A stretch of 64,000 nucleotides of DNA, taken from Beta vulgaris subsp. vulgaris (taxonomy: Eukaryota; Streptophyta; Magnoliopsida; Caryophyllales; Amaranthaceae). The notes under the pieces are model-generated. The model was not told the DNA's origin, ran no database searches, and worked only from the letters and a program-made list of their open reading frames with translations. Positions 35,322 to 47,144 of this stretch are shown here, piece by piece. The position numbers were made by a program, and so were the translations under genes. The stretch spans positions 13,491,023 through 13,555,022 of the forward strand of contig NC_079210.1 in assembly GCF_026745355.1 (NCBI RefSeq), written 5' to 3'. Every line of letters starts with the position of its first letter. Position 1 is the stretch's first letter.

Positions 35322-36764
35322 CTAAGAAAGGGAAGGGGAATTGTGTTCCACAACAACTTCTTCTTCAACCACATCCTCCAGTTTCTTCATCCCTTCACCA
35401 TGATTGACACCAACTCTCTCCTTCAAATTCTCCAAGGCTAAGGCCATTGATTCCATTTTCTTTTGTTGCTCAATCACCGTATCACTTAGAATTTTCATAA
35501 GACCGAGCATTTTGTCAGTTTTAGCATCTAATGTCCAGTGAAGGTGATTATAGAATTTAATCATATGTTGTGCAGGAAGACAGACATCATTTACCCAACC
35601 ACAGTCATCTTGATTAGCTTATTCTTCACCTTTGGAACCAGAGGCACTAGGAGGTTTTGGTGGAGGAACTGAAGTAGGGTGTGTTGAAGGACCATCTGTT
35701 CCGGGAATGGAATCAGATGTGGAGGTGTTATAGATGGGAGGAAGAAATGGTGGTGTTGGTGGAAGAGATGTAGATGTGGAGGCAAAGGGGTTAGGTCCAG
35801 TTAACTCATCCTTAATCTGTTCAAAACTGGAAGGAACTGAAAAGGATGAGGGAGAGATAGAGGTTAGTTTGGTGAAAGGAACAGAAAGCTTTGGAGATGT
35901 TGGTGGAGTGGGTTCCTTGAGAGTGGAGTGTTCCTGTTCCTCCGCATCAGAAAGGACTAAAGGGGAGTCCTTATTGGAAGGAACAGAGGCAGTGTGAGCT
36001 ATCTTCAATCTAGTGCTCTGCCTCACTCTCTGAGAAATAGGAGGGGTAGGCTTTTTGGCAATGTGTTTGCGCCTTTTTGGTTTAGGTTCCTCCGGTGTAG
36101 GAATTGGTTCCTCCAGAATAACATCAGCCAGTTCCTCAATAACTACCTTAGGCAATTTCCTCTTGCTAGAGGAACTGGGAGCTGTTCTCCCTTGAGTGAG
36201 AACTCCCTCTTGGACAGAAAGATCCAATCCATTAAGAGTTTTCTCATTCAAGATGTTTCCCTGCTTAACTCCTAAAGTGGGCCATCCAGTAAGTCTCACT
36301 TCAAAATGATGAAGTAGACATGTAATCAAGGCTCCATAACCAATAACACAGTGATTTTCGATACAGTGGGTAAGATGTTGGATAAAGAGAGAAGGGAAGT
36401 TGATTTGTATGTGGTGGTCTAAACAGAACATGTAGCACATGTCTAAGAGACCCACTTCATTCCTCTTTTCAGTGCGAGGAATGAGTGCTCTCCATACTAA
36501 GTTGAATAGGACTTTGTGAAGCGGAGAGAGTAGGTTATGATTTATTTTGTTCTGACCAGCAGTTCCTCCAAATAATTCAACAATTTTATCCTGAGGAAAA
36601 TTAGGGAAAGAAACAGTTCCTTTCCCTTTTAAATATAAATATTGTTCCTTTGCAAGGAACTTCCCAAACTTTCCCAATGTTGCTTGATTAAACTTAATTT
36701 TCTTTCCCCTAACTTCAGTTGTGCAAAGACTCATAGTTTGGTAAAATTGCACAAATTCATCCAT
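35322..36764 (-). pseudogene. Extra ORF downstream of copia pol (env-like position)
   Basis: On the minus strand a 381-codon frame (36764-35619) is followed after a single in-frame TAA by the same frame to 35322, so the protein was about 480 residues. The N-terminal ~190 residues (LHKVLFNLVWRALIPRTEKR, INFPSLFIQHLTHCIE, IGYGALITCLLHHFEV) resemble the plant-specific 'putative plant transposon protein' domain. A basic patch (KPKRRKHIAKKP) could be a nuclear localisation signal. A Pro/Ser/Thr-rich region and a C-terminal coiled-coil-like acidic segment (EQQKKMESMALALENLKERV) follow. I see no signal peptide or membrane span, so a true envelope is unlikely. Function unknown. Confidence 0.6.
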
Positions 36765-37745
36765 TGCTAAAGGAACAAGTGCATTGTTAAAGCAAATTCA
36801 AAAAGAATTCCATACCCTGTTCCTTTAGAATGTTGTTAATTCATGAAATTTCACTTATTTGCCCATTCTAGATCTACCAAAAACCTAGCACATACCGTGA
36901 TTCGCTTCTTTCAACCCGTTTCTTGGAAGAAGAAGAACAGTTCCTTTGGAAGGAACAGGAGTGTTCTTCTTCCCCCGAGTTTGTTCCGGGGTTCTTCTTC
37001 ATCATCTTCCCCAATTATTTCTTCTCGCACTCCTTCTTGGAGATTCTAATTTTGTCTCATTATGGGTGTTTCTTGATTTTGGTCATTTCAGGGTTTTGGT
37101 GGAGAAGGAGATTTTCCATTTTAGAGGAGTTGGAGTTTTTGAGGTTGGAAAAGGAGAATTTCGTGAGGTTTTTGCCATGATTGTGAAGTAGATGGGTTTT
37201 TATGGTTGTGAAGAGGTGTGTGGAGTTTCTTAATGGTGGAAGATAAGATTGAGGAACACGGTTTCTTAATGATGAATTAAAGAGGGAAGTGCATGTAATA
37301 GTGTTTTGGACACGCGGGACAAAATAAAACCAATAAAAAGAAAAAGAAAAGAAAAAAAACGATAAATGAGAATCAAGATTTAATTAAATCTGATTCCTAT
37401 ATTTTTGGGATTTTTCGGATATTTTGGATTTTTATGAGTTTTTAATTTTTGGAAAGAAAATAAATGCTAAGGAACTTGTGCTATAGGAACAACTAATGCT
37501 ACATATCAATGTTCTTCATATCATGCATGTTTCTTTACCTTAGGAACAGTAAGGGGAGTATTATGTGACATTTGTGAGTTGTTTAATTCCTTTGAATTCA
37601 TGTTTATGTTTTGTAACATTCCAATTTGCAATGGTCTTAGGCAATTAAACACAATTATTTTTAGCACACAAAGTCACTCAAATTGATTCAACAGGGGGAA
37701 TGACATAGGAACAATCACTTAATTTTTATTAACCTAACTCAAGCC
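36765..37745. other. Spacer between copia pol and extra ORF
   Basis: AT-rich. + strand frames at 36843-37191 lack recognisable domains and probably arise by chance. It may contain the promoter or splice acceptor for the extra ORF, but nothing is identifiable. Confidence 0.4.
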
Positions 37746-40700
37746 TTAATTTTTCATATCTATCTCTTTGAAAGGCTTAGTTAGTATATCAGCAATCTGA
37801 TTCTCAGTTTGACAAAACTCAAGTTTAATCAAACCTTTTTCAACATTTTCTCTTAAAAGTGATGTCTGATATGTATATGTTTAACTCTAAATGATGCACT
37901 GGATCTTTGAAATACTATAGCACTATGTATTATCACAATAAATAGGAACACAATCAAAGTTTATTCCATAGTCACTAAGTTGTTGTTTTATCCAAAGCAT
38001 TTGAGAGCAACATGCAGCAGCTGCTACATATTCTGCTTCAGCAGTGGATAAAGCAACTGTGTTTTGTTTCTTGGTACTCCAAGAAACTAAACTATGACTA
38101 AGGAATTGTGCCATACCTGAGGTGCTTTTCCTATTTACAAGATCTCCAGCATAATCTGCATCTGCATATCCTTTTAGCTCGAATGTATCACTTCTTGGAT
38201 AGTAGAGTCCAAGATCATCTGTTCCTTTAAGATATCTAAGAATTCTCTTCACGTCAGTAAGGTGAGACTCTTTGGATTTGCTTGAAATCTAGCACACAAA
38301 CCAACACTGAAAGCTATGTCTGGACGACTAGCAGTTAGATACAAAAGTGAACCAATCATTCCTCTATATTTTGTTTGATCAACACTTGTTCCTATGGAGT
38401 CTTCATCTAATCTAGTTGAAGTTCCCATAGGAGTGTGATTTATCTTTGAGTTTCGAGGCCATATTTCTTTAATAGTTCCTTTATGTATTTTTGTTGGTGA
38501 ACAATTATTCCCTTTTCAGTTTGTTTGATTTGTAGTCCAAGAAAGAAATTTAACTCACCCATCATACTCATTTCAAATTCATTACTCATGAGACTTGAGA
38601 ATTCTTTGCACAATGTTTCATTAGTAGCTCCGAATATGATGTCATCAACATATATTTGAACAAGAAAATGTCAGTTCCTTTAGATTTTAGGAACAAGGTT
38701 TTATCAACCTTTCCTCTTTTAAAATTGTTTTCTAAAAGGAACTTTGATAATCTCTCATACCATGATCTAGGTGCTTGTTTTAACCCATAAAGAGCTTTAT
38801 CAAGCTTGTAGACATGATTTGGGAGATTATTATTTTCAAAGCCTGGGGGTTGTTCAACATATACATCTTCATTTAGATAGCCATTTAAAATGCACACTTA
38901 ACATCCATTTGATATAGTTTAAATCCCATGTAAGCAGCAAATGCAATTAAAATTCTAATGGCTTCTAATCTAGCTACAGGAGCAAAGGTTTCTTCATAAT
39001 CTATTCCTTCTTGTTGATTATAACCTTTTACTACAAGTCTAGCTTTGTTTCTACAATGGTTCCATATTCATCTAGTTTGTTTCTAAACACCCATTTTAAG
39101 CCAATTACTTTTTGTTGTTTAGATGAGGGAACTAGATGCCATACCTTGTTTCTTTCAAACTCATTTAATTCAGCTTGCATGCAGTAATCCAATCAGAGTC
39201 AGTTAAGGCTTCTTCATGATTTCTTGGTTCCATCATTGATAGGAACGCATGAAATGCACAAAAGTTCCTTAACTGAGATCTAGTTTGCGTACCTTTGGAT
39301 ATGTCGCTGATTATGAGTTCCATTGGATGTGACTTTGTTGTTCTCCAAGGTTTTGGTTGAAACTCTCTTATAGGAACATGTTGTTCCTCATGAGTTCCTT
39401 GAGTAGATGAGGAACTCTGATCAGTTGTTCCTCTGTTAGCCTCGGTGGACTATGTTCCTTCATTTTGAGGAACAGAACATCTTCTCCTCCTTGAGGAACA
39501 GGAACATCATTGATGTATTTTTCAATTCCTCGTTCCTTTCCTCTTTCACTTCTTCTTCTTCTTGTGAATCTGCTTTTCTCACTTGGTTGTTACAACCCAA
39601 TCTCATAGTCATCAACCTGTATGCTTGGATTGTATTTGTCAGATTCATCAAAGATTACATGAATACTTTCTTCAACACACATAGTTCTCTTGTTATATAC
39701 TCTATAAGCTTTACTATGTGAGAGTATCCTAAAAATATGCTTCATCACTCCTTGCATCAAATTTTCCAAGATTATCTTTTCCATTATTATGCACATAACA
39801 TTGCACCAAATGTTCTAAAATAGTGATATTTGGTTTCTTTCCAAAATAAAGTTCATAAGGAGTTTTATTAATGATAGGTCTCATCATGGCACGATTAATT
39901 ATGTGACAAGCAGTATTAACAGCTTCAGCCCAAAAGTTCCTTGGAAATTAACATGGTTCTAGACATTTCCTCCAAAGTTCTTTTTTCCTTTCTACAACAC
40001 CATTTTGTTGTGGTGTTCTAGGGGCAGAAAAATTATGATCTAGGCCATTATCTCTGCTTAAGTCATCAAATTTATAATTCTCGAATTCTTTGCCATGATC
40101 TGATCTAATGATATTATTTATTGACCACTTAAGTTTGAACTCTTTTAGCAAAGACAAGGAACTCATCATAAGTTCATCTTTACTAGAGAAAAATAACCCA
40201 AGTATACCTAGAGTAGTCATCTACAATACAAGTACATACCTCTTTCCACTTCTGCTTTGAATTCTCATGGTCCACATAAGTCCATATGAATTAATTCTAA
40301 TGGTTTAGTGGTACTTACAATCGTTTTAGATTTGAAAGAGGATCTTACTTGCTTACCTCGTGCACATGCATCACAAACTTGATCAATATGAAATTTTATG
40401 GATGGTAATCCTAAAACAAGATCTTTTGATCTAAGTTTCTCAAGTAATGAAAAGCTAGCATGTCCTAGACGCTTGTGCCAAAGAAGTGAATCATCTTCAA
40501 TAACACTAAGACAAGTTAAATTGATTTGAGGAACAAGGTCTAAGATCCACAATGTATGTGTTCCCTTTCCTTGTTCCTTCCAAGATAACCTTCTTAGTTT
40601 TAATGTTGATGATCAAGCATTTTTCTTTATCAAATTTTACAGTATTTCCCTTGTCACAGAATTGAGAAATACTAATAGATTATGTTTTAGACCTTCAACT

Positions 40701-40905
40701 AAAAATACATTTTCAATGGAGTGTAGTGGTGACTTACCAACCTTACCCATGGCAACTATGTTACCTTTCTTATTGTCACCAAATGTTACACTTCCACCTT
40801 CATAGGTTGTGAGTGAGAGAAACTTAGTTTTGTCTCCTGTCATGTGCTTGGAACAACCACTATCGAGATACCATGTGTTGTTCCCCCTCACTCCAACCTG
40901 CAAAA
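37746..40905 (-). pseudogene. pol: Copia pol: protease, integrase, RT, RNase H
   Basis: Minus strand. Protease (about 40885) has WYLDSGCSKHMTG. The pre-integrase zinc region reads LWHKRLGHASFSLLEKL to CDACARGKQ (40480-40345). The integrase core shows HMDLCGP, SDHGKEFENYKFDDLS and PQQNGVVERKKELW (about 40115-39975). RT is recognisable by EQPPGFENNNLPNHVYKLDK and LYGLKQAPRSWYERLSKFL (38850-38730). RNase H (38252-37923) has KGYADADYAGDLVNRKSTSG and ALSTAEAEYVAAA. The frame ends IADILTKPF at 37746. At least four frame breaks (near 38650, 38890-39200, 39950, 40640) inactivate it. Confidence 0.9.
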
Positions 40906-40906
40906 A

Positions 40907-42605
40907 TCAACTTATTTTCACATTCTTGCCAATCATCTCAGATTTTAGTTGACATTGATTTATGTAATGACCTACCTTTCCACAATACATACAAAATTTA
41001 TCACTAGGTAGATCAACATATTTCTTGGTCTTGTTCCTTTTCTTGTAGTTTTCAAAACCGAGACCTTCTTTCCTTTTGGTCTGTGGTTTCTCAATCCACT
41101 TAGGAACATCCATCGTTTTGCCTTTGTTCCTTGCGATAACCAGTTCCTTTTTAAGACTACAGATCTGTTCCTTTAAAACATTTTTCTCTTTATTCAAATT
41201 TTCAATCTCAGATCTTATCCTTTCAAAGGAGTTGATCTTATATCAAAGGAACTCAGAACAGGGACAAACTCCTTCAAGTGTGAAATCTCGAAGTTGATTA
41301 GATAATTTTCATTTTTCAAACTTTCATAACATTCTTTGATTTTTAAGTTTTTATCAAATAAATCAAAGAATCTTATTTCAACATATGTTCTCATTTTCTT
41401 AAGCCATTCTATGTGTTCTTTACAGACCTTTAGGGCTTGTTCAGTTTGTTTACATTTTTCACGGTCATCTCTACATTCAAGAATTGCATCATAAAGAAGA
41501 TCATATATTTCAGGCCTAGTTTTACAATCTAAGTCTGACTCAAGACCATGTTGACTTACCTCAACCTTTTCTTCATCTTCTTTTTCATCAATGTTTGCCA
41601 TGAGGCAAAGGTTTGTTGTTTCTTCAGTTTGTTGTTCTCTTCTTCTTCCGTCTCTGAATCTCCCCAAGCATCTATCATTGCTTTGCGACATTTGCCTTAG
41701 AGAAAGGTGCCTTGGATTCTTTGTTCCTTTCAGCAAAGCGTTCTTGTTCCTTTCTTTGGTTTTATCATTTTCCAAAGAGGACATTCTTGATGAAGTGATT
41801 TGTACTACCACATTATGACAAGCAGCTTTGTTAGAAAATTTCTTAGTTTTACCTTTAAAATTCCCATTCTTCATGTTCCTATACATCTTTCTAAATTTTC
41901 GAACCATGAGGGCTGCTTCTTCTTCTTCTGAATCCGAATCATCTTCATCATCTGCTTTGAGAGCAATTGATTTTGATTTGGAACTTAGTGAAGTCTTTTG
42001 GTTCTTGAAGAGCAGTGACTTTAGCCATCCATCTGTCCTTAGGAAGACTCCTAAGAACCTTTTGAACCTGTTCCTCAGATGAAATAAACTTTCCAAGAGA
42101 AGCCAACTCATTAATAATGTTAGTAAAACGAGTAAACATATCTCGAATGCTTTCCTTAGATTTCATGCAGAACAGCTCATTTGATTCATAACTAAATCAA
42201 TTTTGGATCTTTTGACTTCGTTAGTTCCTTCATGGGTTACGTCTAGTAAATCCCATATTTGCTTTGCGAATTTGCATCCCATGATCCTATTATGTTCATG
42301 GGGTCCAAGTCCACAATGCAACAGTTTTATACCCATGGCATTAACTTCCATTTTTTCAAAATCAGCTTTATCATAATCAGAGAGGGGTTTTAGAGTTACC
42401 TCATTTTTGTCATTTGTTGTTGTGACTTCGAAATCACCAACTTCAATGACTCTCCATACCTGGTAGTTTTCAGCTTTAATGAATATCTCCATGCGGTTCT
42501 TTCAGTAGTTGTAGAACTTCCCATTGAACATGGGATGCCTTTGAGTAGAGTAACCTTCCTCAAGTTTCTCGGCGGCATGCATTGTTCCTTGGATCTTTTT
42601 CTCAA
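40907..42605 (-). pseudogene. gag: Copia gag
   Basis: Minus strand. The UBN2-type N-terminal region reads MEIFIKAENYQVWRVIE (42492), then KFAKQIWDLLDVTHEGTNEV, and after a frame break KESIRDMFTRFTNIINELAS and VQKVLRSLPKDRW. A DSEEEEAALMVRKFRKMYR segment (about 41930) precedes the zinc knuckle CMYCGKVGHYINQC (about 41000). Between them is a long coiled-coil stretch (41500-41215). Several stops and shifts are present. Confidence 0.88.
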
Positions 42606-42634
42606 TAGGGTTTCCTATCTTGCGTGAGTTCTAG

Positions 42635-42645
42635 CTCTGATACCA
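42635..42645 (-). other. Copia primer binding site (tRNA-iMet type)
   Basis: Minus strand TGGTATCAGAG lies two bases from the 5' LTR start at 42648. Confidence 0.9.
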
Positions 42646-43901
42646 ATTGTTATTTCCCTAGGAACACTACAAGAGGGGGGGTGAATTGTATGTGTAGAAA
42701 TAAACGTAAATTTTTGCGGAAATTTAAACTTAAACAAATAAACAAGCTAGAGGGAGACAAGGGATTTTACGAGGAAAAATTTATTGGCCCAACAAGAAGA
42801 AACAACCTCGACCACTAGGGATTTTAAACTCAACTCTTTCACTAATTAGGCCAAACAACTTTGTTACAACCTAATTCTATCTCGAGCCACACCTTGAGTT
42901 CCTAAACTCAAGTTCCTGAGCCACTGTTCCCTTAACAGTAGTCCTCTCAACTTCACTCGAAGTTTTCTCACTCTTACTAGCTTTACTCAAAGCTTTTCTC
43001 TTACAGAACTTCACTCAAAGTCCCTTACCCAAAAACCAAAATACAATGGATCGAAATAAGCTTAGTGGAATTAGAGTAAGAAAGCAAAGAACAAATGGCT
43101 ATTATGAGAGAATGAAGGCACGGACACTTAATTCGTTAAATTCACTTAATTACTTAGTCAGACACACTTTGGAACTTATTTAGACTTCAATATTTACAGT
43201 GACAGACACATAGAACGTGGGAGTTAAAATCGAGTTCATGTTAAATCCATTATCCCATGATGTTCCTTCCCTTAAGGAACACGTCCTTATCATGTCCCAT
43301 GATCCCATGATCTCTTTTTGGACGTGGATATGTTTTAGCCACTGCTCCTAAAGATTAGGAGTTTCTTGAGCTTTATCCGAAATCAGTGAACTTTAAAACA
43401 GATTTAATATTAAAACTGAATTTTTAATTTTTAAGAAAATATTATCTTTTAAATAAAATCTTCTTAAAAACCGGATAAATATTTTCTTATCTTTTTTCGA
43501 AAAACAAAATCTTTTCCTTAAAAGATTTTCTATTAAAACTGATTTTCACTTAGGTAAAACTGGTTTCCTATTATTTAGGCATGACTTACTCAACTTCATA
43601 ATTGTACCGTTATACTACTTCACGCCTAAGTCTAGTTCCTTTTATATCAAGTTCCTTTAACAGATTCGTTTAGTGCCATTTAGTTTGTTCCTTAGAAAGG
43701 AACAAACTCTCATTCTCAAATAAGACTACCAATGTTCCTTACCATCCTTACTTTGTTCCTTTTACAATGGAACTAGAAAATAAAACGCCTTGCTTTTATT
43801 CTTCTTGATCCAATGCTGCTCCAGTATCAACTTCTAGAAACATCTTTACTTAGTCTTTGAAATCCTCTCTTGACTTCTTCCTTGACTTTGTATTCTCCTA
43901 G

Positions 43902-46900
43902 TGTAACACCCGTAATTTTAACCCTTTATTTTTGGTGTTTGTTTATTTTAAAATGGTATTTTCCTCTTCATAAAAATAAATAATTTATTATTTGAATTAT
44001 TTTGGAATATGTTATGAAAATGTGTATATATATTAATATGTTGTGATATATTCATATATATTCATCTTATGTTGTTAGTTATTTATTTTACGTTGTTATA
44101 TTGTTTCATTATTTACTTTGGGCTTTAGGATCCGTTTTATGGCGTAGCATTTTTGGTAACGTTATTGGACGCTAATTGGGTGATGAAATGTTGCATTGTT
44201 GTGCGTGTCATGCTAGCCAAAAATTAGCAATTATGTTGTGGAGGATGAAGAGTTTTGGTGCGTGCTTATGAAGCTAACCTTTGAGTCTCTTGTAACTCCC
44301 TATTTAATTTCCCATTAACCCAACTTTATGATCACCTTTAAATCTTTGCTTTATAAGGTTATTAATCAGATGAGGCTGCTGCATTGTAACCCCCATTCTC
44401 GTCCAACCATTAGAGAGGAAGAGAAAGAGTTCTTCTCTCTTCTCGGATTTTCGTCCATTTCTGCACACCCATTTTCTTTGCATTATATCTCCTTCGTTTC
44501 TTATCCAAATTAAGAGTGTGAGTAGTCAAAATCTATCTACTCGGAAAGATCTTTCTCGTGGTATAATTTTTCTTTGAAGAAAGGGGAAGAAGCGACTGAA
44601 GTTTGCGTTTCAATCAGACGAGTCATCCGGTTTTTGTTCCCTGTCACACCTTCACGAAAATAACCATAGCCGGAGATCTAACCGTTGGATTGTCTTAAAA
44701 TTTGGACAGCACATTGATGACATCTTGTTATTTAATTTGATTGGAGCGATTGGGAATCTGAGTTTTTGATCACCGGAAATCATGATTGGAGCAGAGCAGT
44801 GCAAAATAAGAGTTTTCAACATTCAAGAAAAAGGTAACTAGCGTTATTCTAGTTCGGTACAGTACTAGATATGTAACTTAGGTTGTTAGAAATGCGTTAG
44901 AGAACGTAGTATCATGTTAGGTGGAACTTAGAAGATTGTATGGTTAAAGTTTCTTGTAGTTTCATAGTTGTTGATGTTGATTTGTGATTGGAAATACTAC
45001 TACAAACTTGTTGTTAGCATTTGTCAAATTGTTGTTTCTCTTAGAATGTTGTGGTTGTGTTTTTGGGTTGAATTGCTTGCTTGTGTCTTGGACCCTTGGG
45101 TGTTATTGTGATGATTGATGGAGTTGTGTGTTGTGTGTTGTGGTTATTGTCGTTGTTGTTGGTGTTGGAGTAGGTTGTTATTATTATCATGGTTGTTGGT
45201 GTTGTTTTCATACCTTGAATTGCTACTATAATCATTTTGTTAAGTTTTGTTGATTAGTTGTTTCCTTGTTGTTATTGTGGTTAAATTGATTCATTGGTTC
45301 ACTTGGGTCATCTTTGGATTTTGAGAAGTTGTCATTGTTGATGAGATTTAGCCTCATGTGAGAATGATTGGTGTTGTGTTAGGCATGTATGCTAAGTGTG
45401 TTAGAATAAGTTTTGGTTGATTTACTTGGATTGCGTCTTGGAATCTTAGTTGTCGTTGTTGTTATTGGTGAAGTATGGATGTTTGTGGAAGTGCTTGGCG
45501 TGTGTGTCGATGTGTCATTGAGGTTGGAGTAGGCGTGGGTGGCTGGTGCTACCCTCGAAGGAGTAGGCGTGGGTGGCTAGCTGTCGCGACCTGCGATGCT
45601 CGTCGCACCTCGCGACGAGGGGTCTACCTCTTGAGTCGTGTTGTTGCGTTTTTGTTTCCTTTTGGTGTACAGCTTGTGTACCTTTGCTTGAGTGGTCTTA
45701 GATATGTATACCAAGGGTGTTTGAGTATTGTTTGGTCGACTTAAGTGTTACATTAAGGGTATGTGCCCTATTTTGTTGGGTAGCCTATGGTTGTTTGGTT
45801 TGGAGTATGTTGAGGCTTATGCTTTGTTGTGCATTCACACATTCGAACCTTGTTCGTTAGTGAATTCGATTTGCTTGTGTACCTTGTTGTGTATACCTAT
45901 GAAAGTTGGATTAAATGGATTTTGTGTATACCTTGTCGTGTATACCTTGTGCCTGTAGAGCTGGATTGATCCTATGGACGGCATGGTCCTAGGAATTTGT
46001 GTTTGATCGACCCTATGAACGGTATGGTTCTAGGAATTTGTGTTAGCTGATTCTAAGAACGGTATGGTTCTAGAGATATATGATCCTAAGAATGGTATGG
46101 TTCTAGGAATTTGTGTGATGATCCTAAGGGCGGCATGGTCCTAGGAATTTGTGTTTGATTATCCTAAGGGCGGTATGGTCCTAAGATTTGGTTACTTAAC
46201 CTTGGGCGGTATGGTCCATTGGTTCACTACGGGTGGTATGATCCGTAGAATTTAGCTATTCGAAAAGGGCGGTATGGTTCCTCGAATATGCTGGCTATTC
46301 GAAAAGGGGGGTATGGTTCCTCGAATATGCAACGTAGGCCTTGGGCAGTATGGTCCAATGAGTCTACTCACAGGCGGTATGGTCTGTTATGTTTGAGCTT
46401 GTGGACCGCATTTGTTGCATGTTGCAAAGTTGACCGCATTTGTTGCATGGTTGTCGTTTGTACCTCGTAGTGAGTACGGTCGGTTGCTTATGATAATTTC
46501 TACCTCGTAGTGAGTAACGGTCGGTTGCTTATGATAATTTGTACCTCATAATGAGTACGGTCGGTTGCTTATGAATATTGTACCTCGTACTGAGTACGGT
46601 ATCTTGATAATGTGTTCTTTGATGTTGCTTCTAATTTCTTTTAAGTTCATTATTTGTTTCTATTTGAGCTGGGAGAACTGCTAGTTACTCCCCACTGATT
46701 GTGGAAGTTGTTGTATATTTTGCAGGTTATGTGGATGGGTTTCTCCTTTGGTTTTGGGCTCGAGATGAGTTGTGAGCATTAAAAAGCTAGGTGTTTTAGG
46801 CCTAGACTTTTAGTTAGTTGAAGAGTTAGTTTTCTCTTTTTGTTATTACTCTACTTAATTTAATTTGTTTATACTATTTACTTACGTTGGTTATCACTTA

Positions 46901-47018
46901 GTTATATAATCGCATTTCTTGTAGTAGTGACATTCCCAGAAGACGATGTTTCCGCCATCGTCTGATTAATACTATTATTATTTCTTTCGTTTCCGCTTTG
47001 AAATTCTGGGGTGTTACA
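43902..47018 (+). mobile_element. Solo LTR (3.1 kb) of a long-LTR gypsy element
   Basis: Begins TGTAACACCCG, ends GGGGTGTTACA, and has perfect 5-bp duplication CCTAG (43897-43901 and 47019-47023). It contains a CT-rich leader, minisatellite blocks (45960-46620) and TACTCCCCACTGATTGTGG (about 46685), comparable to the TACTCAGC..GCTGATTGTG block of the T1 LTR. No internal coding region. The family resembles, but is distinct from, the solo LTR at 16292. Confidence 0.85.
45960..46620. repeat. Two minisatellite blocks inside the solo LTR
   Basis: Block one (about 45960-46390) repeats GGGCGGTATGGTCCTAGGAAT-like units with variable spacing, about 13 copies. Block two (about 46455-46610) has about four copies of a ~38-bp unit containing TACCTCGTAGTGAGTACGGT and CGGTTGCTTATGATAATTT. 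Confidence 0.85.
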
Positions 47019-47144
47019 CCTAGTTCCTTTCACTGATACCTTAAAAATCATACCCTTAAATAACTCATTAGTTCACTACTTAGTTTGCATCTTTGTTTCT
47101 TTGTCATCATCAAAACTAGGGTTCAACACATTACATTAGGTACC

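Larger units (their letters stand above)
33361..47128 (-). mobile_element. Ty1/copia element with extra ORF, inserted in MULE A
   Basis: LTRs of about 1.36 kb begin TGTTATTTCCC and end GGGTTCAACA (+ strand). A perfect 5-bp duplication CATTA (33356-33360 and 47129-47133) flanks the element. Primer site (42635-42645), gag, protease, integrase, RT, RNase H and a further ORF all read on the minus strand. Integrase before RT defines copia. The extra ORF after pol suggests Sirevirus-like organisation (inference). LTR copies differ by only a few percent by eye, so this insertion is younger than T1. Confidence 0.92.
42648..47128 (-). repeat. 5' LTR of copia element, split by a solo LTR
   Basis: 42648-43901 plus 47024-47128 rebuilds a ~1.36-kb LTR matching 33361-34728. 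The split is caused by the solo LTR 43902-47018 with duplicated CCTAG. Confidence 0.92.

Noticed and set aside
45960..46620. CRISPR-like array of short repeats
   Set aside because: Units are degenerate with irregular spacing and lie in a plant LTR; no cas-like genes exist here.
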